The position numbers and the translations under genes were made by a program. The notes beneath the pieces are model-generated. The model made no database searches and was not told where the DNA came from. It saw only the letters and a program-made list of their open reading frames with translations. A stretch of DNA of 64,000 nt from Hydractinia symbiolongicarpus (lineage: Eukaryota > Cnidaria > Hydrozoa > Anthoathecata > Hydractiniidae): contig NC_079888.1 in the NCBI RefSeq assembly GCF_029227915.1, forward strand, positions 22,424,001-22,488,000. The letters run 5' to 3'. This document shows positions 11,501 to 22,966 of this stretch, piece by piece; the stretch's first letter is position 1; each line of letters starts with the position of its first letter.

Positions 11501-12183
11501 CAGGTTTTCGTTTGCCGGCGATTAAACTTCTTTTATTCAGTGTCTCATCAAAAATGAAAACATTTTTGAAAACTACAAGTCTCATGCGTTTTAGTGGTGA
11601 AAAAATTATTTAAAAAATCGTTCGGGAAATAAGTTTACTCCCTGGGTACTTTCTTTGTATACTTTTGGTTATACGGGCCGAGTCCAGGGTTTACGGGAAA
11701 TGGCGGGTTTTCGTTTGCTGGCGATTAAACTTCTTTTATTCAGCGTCTCATCAAAAAAGAAAACATTTTTAAAAACTACAAGTCTCATGGGCTTTAGTGG
11801 TGAAATAATAATTTAAAAAATCGTTCGGGAAATGAGTTTACACCCTGGGTACTTTCTTATTATACTTTTGACTATACGGGCCGAGTCCGGGATTTACGGG
11901 AAATCGCAGGTTTTCGACTGCCGGCGATTAAACTTCTTTTATTCAGCGTATCATCAAAAATGAAAACATTTTTGAAAACTGCAAGTCTCATGCGTTTTAG
12001 TGGTGAAAATATAATTTAAAAAATCGTTCGGGAAATGAGTTTACTCCCTGGGTACTTTCTTTGTATACTTTTGACTATACGGTCCGAGTCCGGGATTTAC
12101 GGGAAGTCGCGGGTTTTCGTTTGCCGGCGATTAAACTTCTTTTATTCAGCGTCTCATCAAAAATGAAAACATTTTTAAAAACT
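8518..12183. repeat. Large duplicated segment, copy 2 (3666 bp)
   Basis: Second copy of 2236-7521, shorter by exactly 1620 bp because it has a single 8-monomer unit. Single-base differences from copy 1 include CAAGTGTTATG (near 8945) versus CAAGTCTTATG, GATCATTTAAAAAA (near 10190) versus GATCATTTACAAAA, and AAAATTATTT (near 11605) versus AAAATAATTT. The most economical reading is duplication of a block followed by gain or loss of one 1620-bp unit through unequal exchange. Which copy is ancestral cannot be decided by eye. Confidence 0.88.
9139..10758. repeat. 8-monomer higher-order repeat, copy C (1620 bp)
   Basis: Third copy of the 1620-bp unit, offset 6282 bp from copy A and 4662 bp from copy B. 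It includes the same GTAAAAAGTAATTT start, the GGGCTAAGCCC monomer and the two type B-like monomers at about 10190-10600. It differs from copies A and B by a few substitutions, for example GCGTTTTAG rather than GCGTCTTAG near 10372. Confidence 0.88.
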
Positions 12184-12995
12184 ACAAGTCTTATGCGTTT
12201 TAGTGGTGAAAAAATAATTTAAAAAAAGGTTCTGGAAATGAGTTTACTCACTGGGTACTTTCTTTGTATACTTTTTACTATACGGGCCGAGTCCGGGATT
12301 TACGGGAAATCGCAGGTTTTCGTTTGCCGGCGATTAAACTTCTTTTATTCAGTGTCTCATCAAAAATGAAAACATTTTTGAAAACTACAAGTCTCATGCG
12401 TTTTAGTGGTGAAAAAATAATTTAAAAAATCGTTCGGGAAATAAGTTTACTCCCTGGGTACTTTCTTTGTATACTTTTGGTTATACGGGCCGAGTCCAGG
12501 GTTTACGGGAAATGGCGGGTTTTCGTTTGCTGGCGATTAAACTTCTTTTATTCAGCGTCTCATCAAAAAAGAAAACATTTTTAAAAACTACAAGTCTCAT
12601 GGGCTTTAGTGGTGAAATAATAATTTAAAAAATCGTTCGGGAAATGAGTTTACACCCTGGGTACTTTCTTATTATACTTTTGACTATACGGGCCGAGTCC
12701 GGGATTTACGGGAAATCGCAGGTTTTCGACTGCCGGCGATTAAACTTCTTTTATTCAGCGTATCATCAAAAATGAAAACATTTTTGAAAACTGCAAGTCT
12801 CATGCGTTTTAGTGGTGAAAATATAATTTAAAAAATCGTTCGGGAAATGAGTTTACTCCCTGGGTACTTTCTTTGTATACTTTTGACTATACGGTCCGAG
12901 TCCGGGATTTACGGGAAGTCGCGGGTTTTCGTTTGCCGGCGATTAAACTTCTTTTATTCAGCGTCTCATCAAAAATGAAAACATTTTTAAAAACT
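12184..12995. repeat. 4-monomer (812-bp) tandem duplicate of 11372-12183
   Basis: The segment repeats the preceding 812 bp. The unusual AAAAAAAGGTTCTGG junction occurs at 11416 and again at 12228 (position of GGTTCTGG), followed by the same AAATAAGTT, TTCTTATTATAC and TACGGTCCGAG monomers in the same order. One visible difference is TATACTTTTTAC near 12270 versus TATACTTTTGAC. At 12996 the sequence resumes the order seen after 7522 (offset 5474), so this is a local insertion by duplication. Confidence 0.85.
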
Positions 12996-13042
12996 GCAAG
13001 TCTCATGGGCTTTAGTGGTGAAATAATAATTTAAAAAATCGT

Positions 13043-14057
13043 TTGGGAAATGAGTTTACTCCCTGGGTACTTTCTTTGTATACTTTTGACTATACGGGCC
13101 GAGTCCAGGATTTACGGGAAATCGCAGGTTTTCGTTTGCCGGCGATTAAACTTCTTTTATTCAGTGTCTCATCAAAAATGAAAACATTTTTGAAAACTAC
13201 AAGTCTCATGCGCTTTAGTGCTGAAAAAATAATTTAAAAAATCGTTCGGGAAATGAGTTTACTCCCTGGGTACTTTCTTTGTATACTTTTGACTATGCGG
13301 GCCGAGTCCGGGGTTTACGGGAAATGGCGGATTTTTGTTTGCCGTCGAATAAACGTCTTTTATTCAGCGTCTCATCAAAAATGAAAACATTTTTGAAAAC
13401 TACAAGTCTCATGCGTTTTAGTGGTGAAAAAATAATTTAAAAAATCGTTCGGGAAATAAGTTTACTCCCTGGGTACTTTCTTTGTATACTTTTGGTTATA
13501 CGGGCCGAGTCCAGGGTTTACGGGAAATGGCGGGTTTTCGTTTGCTGGCGATTAAACTTCTTTTATTCAGCGTCTCATCAAAAAAGAAAACATTTTTAAA
13601 AACTACAAGTCTCATGGGCTTTAGTGGTGAAATAATAATTTAAAAAATCGTTCGGGAAATGAGTTTACACCCTGGGTACTTTCTTATTATACTTTTGACT
13701 ATACGGGCCGAGTCCGGGATTTACGGGAAATCGCAGGTTTTCGACTGCCGGCGATTAAACTTCTTTTATTCAGCGTATCATCAAAAATGAAAACATTTTT
13801 GAAAACTGCAAGTCTCATGCGTTTTAGTGGTGAAAATATAATTTAAAAAATCGTTCGGGAAATGAGTTTACTCCCTGGGTACTTTCTTTGTATACTTTTG
13901 ACTATACGGTCCGAGTCCGGGATTTACGGGAAGTCGCGGGTTTTCGTTTGCCGGCGATTAAACTTCTTTTATTCAGCGTCTCATCAAAAATGAAAACATT
14001 TTTAAAAACTGCAAGTCTCATGGGCTTTAGTGGTGAAATAATAATTTAAAAAATCGT
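13043..14057. repeat. Complete 5-monomer unit, copy 1 (1015 bp)
   Basis: Order M1-M2-M3-M4-M5, each 203 bp. It matches 14058-15072 except for isolated substitutions, for example GGCGGATTTTTG here versus GGCGGGTTTTTG in copy 2, and CAGCGTCTC versus CAGCTTCTC at the M3 end. M1 alone is also present earlier at 7569, so the unit was assembled from monomers already present upstream. Confidence 0.88.
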
Positions 14058-15072
14058 TTGGGAAATGAGTTTACTCCCTGGGTACTTTCTTTGTATACTT
14101 TTGACTATACGGGCCGAGTCCAGGATTTACGGGAAATCGCAGGTTTTCGTTTGCCGGCGATTAAACTTCTTTTATTCAGTGTCTCATCAAAAATGAAAAC
14201 ATTTTTGAAAACTACAAGTCTCATGCGCTTTAGTGCTGAAAAAATAATTTAAAAAATCGTTCGGGAAATGAGTTTACTCCCTGGGTACTTTCTTTGTATA
14301 CTTTTGACTATGCGGGCCGAGTCCGGGGTTTACGGGAAATGGCGGGTTTTTGTTTGCCGTCGAATAAACGTCTTTTATTCAGCGTCTCATCAAAAATGAA
14401 AACATTTTTGAAAACTACAAGTCTCATGCGTTTTAGTGGTGAAAAAATAATTTAAAAAATCGTTCGGGAAATAAGTTTACTCCCTGGGTACTTTCTTTGT
14501 ATACTTTTGGTTATACGGGCCGAGTCCAGGGTTTACGGGAAATGGCGGGTTTTCGTTTGCTGGCGATTAAACTTCTTTTATTCAGCTTCTCATCAAAAAA
14601 GAAAACATTTTTAAAAACTACAAGTCTCATGGGCTTTAGTGGTGAAATAATAATTTAAAAAATCGTTCGGGAAATGAGTTTACACCCTGGGTACTTTCTT
14701 ATTATACTTTTGACTATACGGGCCGAGTCCGGGATTTACGGGAAATCGCAGGTTTTCGACTGCCGGCGATTAAACTTCTTTTATTCAGCGTATCATCAAA
14801 AATGAAAACATTTTTGAAAACTGCAAGTCTCATGCGTTTTAGTGGTGAAAATATAATTTAAAAAATCGTTCGGGAAATGAGTTTACTCCCTGGGTACTTT
14901 CTTTGTATACTTTTGACTATACGGTCTGAGTCCGGGATTTACGGGAAGTCGCGGGTTTTCGTTTGCCGGCGATTAAACTTCTTTTATTCAGCGTCTCATC
15001 AAAAATGAAAACATTTTTAAAAACTGCAAGTCTCATGGGCTTTAGTGGTGAAATAATAATTTAAAAAATCGT
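14058..15072. repeat. Complete 5-monomer unit, copy 2 (1015 bp)
   Basis: Direct tandem copy of 13043-14057. Its M3 ends in CAGCTTCTCATC and its M5 reads TACGGTCTGAG (near 14930). Both private changes reappear in the unit at 15479-16290 (near 16008 and 16140), showing that later units derive from this copy rather than from copy 1. Confidence 0.87.
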
Positions 15073-17297
15073 TCGGGAAATGAGTTTACACCCTGGGTAC
15101 TTTCTTATTATACTTTTGACTATACGGGCCGAGTCCGGGATTTACGGGAAATCGCAGGTTTTCGACTGCCGGCGATTAAACTTCTTTTATTCAGCGTATC
15201 ATCAAAAATGAAAACATTTTTGAAAACTGCAAGTCTCATGCGTTTTAGTGGTGAAAATATAATTTAAAAAATCGTTCGGGAAATGAGTTTACTCCCTGGG
15301 TACTTTCTTTGTATACTTTTGACTATACGGTCCGAGTCCGGGATTTACGGGAAGTCGCGGGTTTTCGTTTGCCGGCGATTAAACTTCTTTTATTCAGCGT
15401 CTCATCAAAAATGAAAACATTTTTAAAAACTGCAAGTCTCATGGGCTTTAGTGGTGAAATAATAATTTAAAAAATCGTTTGGGAAATGAGTTTACTCCCT
15501 GGGTACTTTCTTTGTATACTTTTGACTATACGGGCCGAGTCCAGGATTTACGGGAAATCGCAGGTTTTCGTTTGCCGGCGATTAAACTTCTTTTATTCAG
15601 TGTCTCATCAAAAATGAAAACATTTTTGAAAACTACAAGTCTCATGCGCTTTAGTGCTGAAAAAATAATTTAAAAAATCGTTCGGGAAATGAGTTTACTC
15701 CCTGGGTACTTTCTTTGTATACTTTTGACTATGCGGGCCGAGTCCGGGGTTTACGGGAAATGGCGGGTTTTTGTTTGCCGTCGAATAAACGTCTTTTATT
15801 CAGCGTCTCATCAAAAATGAAAACATTTTTGAAAACTACAAGTCTCATGCGTTTTAGTGGTGAAAAAATAATTTAAAAAATCGTTCGGGAAATAAGTTTA
15901 CTCCCTGGGTACTTTCTTTGTATACTTTTGGTTATACGGGCCGAGTCCAGGGTTTACGGGAAATGGCGGGTTTTCGTTTGCTGGCGATTAAACTTCTTTT
16001 ATTCAGCTTCTCATCAAAAATGAAAACATTTTTGAAAACTGCAAGTCTCATGCGTTTTAGTGGTGAAAATATAATTTAAAAAATCGTTCGGGAAATGAGT
16101 TTACTCCCTGGGTACTTTCTTTGTATACTTTTGACTATACGGTCTGAGTCCGGGATTTACGGGAAGTCGCGGGTTTTCGTTTGCCGGCGATTAAACTTCT
16201 TTTATTCAGCGTCTCATCAAAAATGAAAACATTTTTAAAAACTGCAAGTCTCATGGGCTTTAGTGGTGAAATAATAATTTAAAAAATCGTTTGGGAAATG
16301 AGTTTACTCCCTGGGTACTTTCTTTGTATACTTTTGACTATACGGGCCGAGTCCAGGATTTACGGGAAATCGCAGGTTTTCGTTTGCCGGCGATTAAACT
16401 TCTTTTATTCACCGTCTCATCAAAAATGAAAACATTTTTTAAAACTACAAGTCTCATGCGCTTTAGTGCTGAAAAAATAATTTAAAAAATCGTTCGGGAA
16501 ATGAGTTTACTCCCTGGGTACTTTCTTTGTATACTTTTGACTATGCGGGCCGAGTCCGGGGTTTACGGGAAATGGCGGGTTTTTGTTTGCCGACGAATAA
16601 ACGTCTTTTATTCAGCGTCTCATCAAAAATGAAAACATTTTTGAAAACTACAAGTCTCATGCGTTTTAGTGGTGAAAAAATAATTTAAAAAATCGTTCGG
16701 GAAATGAGTTTACTCCCTGGGTACTTTCTTTGTATACTTTTGGTCATACGGGCCGAGTCCAGGGTTTACGGGAAATGGCGGGTTTTCGTTTGCTGGCGAT
16801 TAAACTTCTTTTATTCAGCGTCTCATCAAAAAAGAAAACATTTTTAAAAACTACAAGTCTCATGGGCTTTAGTGGTGAAATAATAATTTAAAAAATCGTT
16901 CGGGAAATGAGTTTACACCCTGGGTACTTTCTTATTATACTTTTGACTATACGGGCCGAGTCCGGGATTTACGGGAAATTGCAGGTTTTCGACTGCCGGC
17001 GATTAAACTTCTTTTATTCAGCGTATCATCAAAAATGAAAACATTTTTGAAAACTACAAGTCTCATGCGTTTTAGTGGTGAAAATATAATTTAAAAAATC
17101 GTTTGGGAAATGAGTTTACTCCCTGGGTACTTTCTTTGTATACTTTTGACTATACGGTCCGAGTCCGGGATTTACGGGAAGTCGCGGGTTTTCGTTTGCC
17201 GGCGATTAAACTTCTTTTATTCAGCGTCTCATCAAAAATGAAAACATTTTTAAAAACTGCAAGTCTCATGGGCTTTAGTGGTGAAATAATAATTTAA

Positions 17298-20200
17298 AAA
17301 ATCGTTCGGGAAATGAGTTTACACCCTGGATACTTTCTTTGTATACTTTTGACTATACGGGCCAAGCCCGGGATTTACGGGAAATCGCGGGTTTTCGTTT
17401 TCCGGCGATTAAACCTCTTTTATTCAGCGTCTCATCAAAAATGAAAACATTTTTAAAAACTACAAGTCTCATGGGCTTTAGTGGTGAAATAATAATTTAA
17501 AAAATCGTTTGGGAAATGAGTTTACTCCCTGGGTACTTTCTTTGTATACTTTTGACTATACGGGCCGAGTACGGGATTTACGGGAAATCGCAGGTTTTTG
17601 TTTGCCGGCGATGAAACTTCTTTTATTCAGCGTCTCATCAAAAATGAAAACATTTCTGAAAACTACAAGTCTCATGCGTTTTAGTGGTGAAAAAATAATT
17701 TAAAAAATCGTTCGGGAAATGAGTTTACACCCTGGGTACTTTCTTTGTATACTATTGACTATACGGGCCGAGTCCGGGATTTACGGGAAATCGCAGGTTT
17801 TCGTTTGCCGGCGATTAAACTTCTTTTATTCAGCGTCTCATCAAAAATGAAACATTTTTAAAAACTACAAGTCTTATGCGTTTTAGTGGTGAAAAAATAA
17901 TTTAAAAAATCGTTCTGGAAATGAGTTTACTCCCTGGGTACTTTCTTTGTATACTTTTGACTATACGGGCTGAGTCCGGGATCTACGGGAAATCGCAGGT
18001 TTTCGTTTGCCGGCGATTAAACTTCTTTTATTCAGCGTCTCATCAAAAATGAAAACATTCTTGAAAACTACAAGTCTCATGGGCTTTAGTGGTGAAATAA
18101 TAATTTAAAAAATCGTTCGGGAAATGAGTTTACACCCTGGGTACTTTCTTTGTATACTTTTGACTATACGGTCCGAGTCCAGGATTTACGGGAAGTCGCG
18201 GGTTTTCGTTTGCCGGCGATTAAACTTCTTTTATTCAGCGTCTCATCAAAAATGAAAACATTTTTAAAAACTGCAAGTCTCATGGGCTTTAGTGGTGAAA
18301 TAATAATTTAAAAAATCGTTCGGGAAATGAGTTTACACCCTGGATACTTTCTTTGTATACTTTTGACTATACGGGCCGAGTCCGGGATTTACGGGAAATC
18401 GCAGGTTTTCGTTTGCCGGCGATTAAACTTCTTTCATTCAGCGTCTTATCAAAAATGAAAACATTTTTGAAAACTACAAGTCTCATGCGTTTTAGTGGTG
18501 AAAAAATAATTTAAAAAATCGGTCTGGAAATGAGTTTACTCACAGGGTACTTTCTTTGTATACATTCGACTATACGGGCCAAGCCCGGGGTTTACGGGAA
18601 ATCGCGGGTTTTGGTTTGCCGGCGATTAAACCTCTTTCATTAAGCGTCTCATCAAAAATGAAAACATTTTTGAAAACTACAAGTCTCATGCGTTTTAGTG
18701 GTGAAAAAAAAATTTAAAAAATCGTTCGGGAAATGAGTTTACTTCCTGGGTACTTTCTTTGTATACATTCGACTATACGGGCCAAGCCCGGGATTTACGG
18801 GAAATCGCGGTATTTCGTTTGCCGGCGATTAAACCTCTTTTATTAAGCGTCTCATCAAAAATGAAAACATTTTTGAAAACTGCAAGTCTCATGCGTTTTA
18901 GTGGTGAAAAGATAATTGAAAAAATCGTTTCGGAAATGAGTTTACTCACAGGGTACTTTCTTTGTATACATTCGACTATACGGGCCAAGCCCGGGATTTA
19001 CGGGAAATCGCGGGTTTTCGTTTGCCGGCGATTAAACAACTTTCATTAAGCGTCTCATCAAAAATGAAAACATTTATGAAAACTACAAGTCTCATGCGTT
19101 TTAGTGGTGAAAATTAATTTAAAAAATCGTTCGGGAAATGAGTTTACTCCCTGGGTACTTTCTTTGTATACTTTTGACTATACGGGCCGAGTCCAGGATT
19201 TACGGGAAGTCGCGGGTTTTCGTTTGCCGGCAATTAAACTACTTTTATTCAGCGTCTCATCAAAAATGAAAACATTTTTAAATACTACAAGTCTCATGGG
19301 CTTTAGTGGTGAAATAATAATTTAAAAAATCGTTCGGAAAATGAGTTTACACCCTGGGTACTTTCTTTGTATACTTTTGACTATACGGGCCGATTCCGGG
19401 ATTTACGGGAAATCGCAGGTTTTCGTTTGCCGGCGATTAAACTTCTTTTATTCAGCGTATCATCAAAAATGAAAACATTTTTAAAAACTATAAGTCTTAT
19501 GCGTTTTAGTGGTGAAAAAATAATTTAAAAAATCGTTCTGGAAATGAGTTTACTCCCTGGGTACTTTTTTTGTATACATTCGACTATACCGGCCAAGCCC
19601 GGGATTTACGGGAAATCGCGGGTTTTCGTTTGCCGGCGATTAAACAACTTTCATTAAGCGTCTCATCAAAAATGAAAACATTTATGAAAACTACAAGTCT
19701 CATGCGTTTTAGTGGTGAAAATTAATTTCAAAAATCGTTCGGGAAATGAGTTTACTCCCTGGGTACTTTCTTTGTATACTTTTGAGTATACGGGCCGAGT
19801 CCGGGATTTACGGGAAGTCGCGGGCTTTCGTTTGCCGGCAATTAAACTACTTTTATTCAGCGTCTCATCAAAAATGAAAACATTTTTAAATACTACAAGT
19901 CTCATGGGCTTTAGTGGTGAAAAAATAATTTAAAAAATCGTTCTGGAAATGAGTTTGCTCCCTGGGTACTTTCTTTGTATACATTCGACTATACCGGCCA
20001 AGCCCGGGATATACGGGAAATCGCGGGTTTTCGTTTGCCGGCGATTAAACAACTTTCATTAAGCGTCTCATCAGAAATGAAAACATTTATGAAAACTACA
20101 AGTCTCATGCGTTTTAGTGGTGAAAATTAATTTAAAAAATCGTTCGGGAAAGGAGTTTACTCCCTGGGTACTTTCTTTGTATACTTTTGACTATACGGGC

Positions 20201-20329
20201 CGAGTCCGGGATTTACGGGAAGTCGCGGGTTTTCGTTTGCCGGCAATTAAACTACTTTTATTCAGCGTCTCATCAAAAATGAAAACATTTTTAAATACTA
20301 CAAGTCTCATGGGCTTTAGTGGTGAAATA
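17298..20329. repeat. Transition zone where type B monomers become common
   Basis: About 15 monomers. Up to ~18.5 kb they are mostly type A. From ~18530 type B monomers with ACATTCGAC, GCCAAGCCCGGG and CATTAAGC or TTATTAAGC become regular. A marked monomer with CATTTATGAAAAC followed by GGTGAAAATTAATTT occurs at about 19070, 19678 and 20083, spacings of 608 and 405 bp, so a trimer then a dimer repeat are present. At 18915 the usual TAATTTAAAAAA reads TAATTGAAAAAA, removing a stop codon and creating an accidental 96-codon frame. No gene is seen. Confidence 0.8.
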
Positions 20330-22966
20330 ATAATTTAAGAAATCGTTCGGGAAATGAGTTTACGCCCTGGGTACTTTCTTTGTATACTTTTGACTATACG
20401 GGCCGATTCCGGGATTTACGGGAAATCGCAGGTTTTCGTTTGCCGGCGATTAAACTTCTTTTATTCAGCGTATCATCAAAAATGAAAATATTTTTAAATA
20501 CTACAAGTCTCATGGGCTTTAGTGGTGAAATAATAATTTAAAAAATCGTTCTGGAAATGAGTTTACTCCCTGGGTACTATCTTTGTATACTTTTGACTAT
20601 ACGGGCCAAGCCCGGGATTTACGGGAAATCTCGGGTTTTCGTTTGCCGGCGATTAAACCTCCTTCATTAAGCGTCTCATCAAAAATGAAAACATTTTTGA
20701 AAACTACAAGTCTCATGCGTTTTAGTGTTGAAAAAATAAATTAAAAAATCGTTCTGGAAATGAGTTTACTCACAGGGTACTTTCTTTGTATACATTCGAC
20801 TATACGGGCCAAGCCCGGGATTTACGGGAAATCGCGGGTTTTCGTTTGCCGGCAATTAAACTTCTTTTATTCAGCGTCTCATCAAAAATGAAAACATTTT
20901 TACAAACTACAAGTCTCATGCGTTTTAGTGGGGAAAAAAAATTTAAAAAATCGTTCGCGAAATGAGTTTACACCCTGGGTACTTTCTTTGTATACTTTTG
21001 ACTATACGGGCCGAGTCCGGGATTTACGGGAAGTCGCGGGTTTTCGTTTGCCGGCGATTAAACTTCTTTTATTCAGCGTCTCATCAAAAATGAAAATATT
21101 TTTAAATACTACAAGTCTCATGGGCTTTAGTGGTGAAATAATAATTTAAAAAATCGTTCGGTAAATGAGTTTACAACCTGGGTACTTTCTTTGTATACTT
21201 TTGACTATACGGGCCGAGTCCGGGATTTACGGGAAATTGCAGGTTTTCGTTTGCCGGCGATTAAACTTCTTTTATTCAGCGTCTCATCAAAAATGAAAAT
21301 ATTTTTAAATACTACAAGTCTCATGGGCTTTAGTGGTGAAATAATAATTTAAAAAATCGTTCGGGAAATGAGTTTACACCCTGGGTACTTTCTTTGTATA
21401 CTTTTGACTATACGGGCCGAGTCCGGGATTTACGGAAAATCGCAGGTTTTCGTTAGCCGGTGATTAAACTTCTTTTATTCAGCGTCTCATCAAAAATGAA
21501 AACATTTTTGAAAACTACAAGTCTCATGCGTTTTAGTGGTGAAAAAATAATTTAAAAAATCGTTCGGGAAGTGAGTTTACTCCCTGGGTACTTTCTTTGT
21601 ATACTTTTGACTATGCGGGCCGATTTCGGGGTTTACGGGAAATGGCGGGTTTTCGTTTGCCGGCGATTAAACTTCTTTTATTCAGCGTCTCATCAAAAAT
21701 GAAAACATTTTTGAAAACTACAAGTCTCAGGCGTTTTAGTGGTGAAAAGATGATTTAAAAAATCGTTTTGGAAATGAGTTTACTCACAGGGTACTTTCTT
21801 TGTATACATTCGACTATACGGGCCAAGCCCGGGATTTACGGGAAATCGCGGGTTTTCGGTTGCCGGCGATTAAACCACTTTTATTAGGCGTCTCATCAAA
21901 AATGAAAACATTTCTAAAAACTACAAGTCTCATGCGTTTTAGTGGTGAAAAAATAATTTAAAAATTCGTTCGGGAAATGAGTTTACTCACAGGGTACTTT
22001 CTTTGAATACATTTGACTATACGGGCCAAGCCCGGGATTTACGGGACATCGCGGGTTTTCGTTTGCCGGCGATTAAACAACTTTCATTAAGCGTCTCATC
22101 AAAAATGAAAACATTTTTGAAAACTACAAGTCTCATGCGTTTTAGTGTTGAAAAAATAAATTAAAAAATCGTTCTGGAAATGAGTTTACTCACAGGGTAC
22201 TTTCTTTGTATACATTCGACTATACGGGCCAAGCCTGGGATTTACGGGAAATCGCGGGTTTTCTTTTGCCGGCGATTAAACCTCTTTCATTAAGCGTCTC
22301 ATCAAAAATGAAAACATTTTTGAAAACTACAAGTCTCATGCGTTTTAGTCGTGAAAAAAAAATTTAAAAAATCGTTTTGGAAATGAGTTTACTCCCTGGG
22401 TACTTTCTTTGTATACATTCGAGTATACGGACCAAGACCGGGATTTACGGGAAATCGCGGGTTTTCGTTTGCCGGAGATTAAACCACTTTTATTAAGCGT
22501 CTCATCAAAAATGAAAACATTTCTAAAAACTACAAGTCTCATGCGTTTTAGTGGTGAAACAATAATTTAAAAATTCGTTCGGGAAATGAGTTTACTCACA
22601 GGGTACTTTCTTTGTATACATTCGACTATACGGGCCAAGCCCGGGATTTACGGGAAATCGCGGGTTTTCGTTTGCCGGCGATTAAGCAACTTTCATTAAG
22701 CGTCTCATCAAAAATGAAAACATTTCTGAATACTACAAGTCTCATGCGTTTTAGTGGTGAAAATTAATTTAAAAAATCGTTCGGGAAATGAGTTTACTCC
22801 CTGGGTACTTTCTTTGTATACTTTTGACTATACGGGCCGAGTCCGGGATTTACGGGAAATCGCAGAATTTCGTTTGCCGGCAATTAAACTTCTTTTATTC
22901 AGCGTCTCATCAAAAATGAAAACATTTTTAAAAAAAATAAGTCTCATGGGCTTTAGTGGTGAAATA
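20330..22966. repeat. 13-monomer block, copy 1 (2637 bp)
   Basis: Matched by 22967 onward at a constant offset of 2637 bp up to 22375/25012, and by 26028-26618 (offset 3652) for its remaining part. Diagnostic monomers are GGGTACTATCTTTG, GTTAGCCGGTGATT, CTATGCGGGCCGATTTCGGGG, CTCAGGCGTTTTAG, CGGTTGCCGG and TTTGAATACATTTGAC, then TTTTAGTCGTGAAAA with GAGTATACGGACCAAGACC. Type A and type B monomers are interspersed. The offsets 2637 + 1015 = 3652 fit exactly, so the second copy differs by one inserted 5-monomer block. Confidence 0.87.

Larger units (their letters stand above)
12996..17297. repeat. 5-monomer (~1015-bp) higher-order repeat array
   Basis: Five distinguishable monomers recur in order. 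M1 has TTTGGGAAATG, CAGTGTCTC and TTTAGTGCTG. M2 has TATGCGGGCC and CGTCGAATAAACG or CGACGAATAAACG. M3 has TTTTGGTTATACGG, GCTGGCG and mostly AAAAAAGAAAAC. M4 has TTACACCCTGG, TTCTTATTATAC, TTCGACTGCCGG and GCGTATCATC. M5 has GAAAATATAATTT, TACGGTCCGAG or TACGGTCTGAG, and GAAGTCGCGGG. M1 starts at 13043, 14058, 15479 and 16291 (spacings 1015, 1421 and 812). After two complete units, M4-M5 repeats at 15073-15478; the unit from 15479 lacks M4; the unit from 16291 is complete, with a G-to-A change in AAATTGCAGG in its M4. Confidence 0.88.

Noticed and set aside
18759-19049. 96-codon forward frame
   Set aside because: A single T-to-G change in TAATTTAAAAAA near 18917 removes a stop and joins parts of two monomers. 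It is a chance event with no conserved extension elsewhere.
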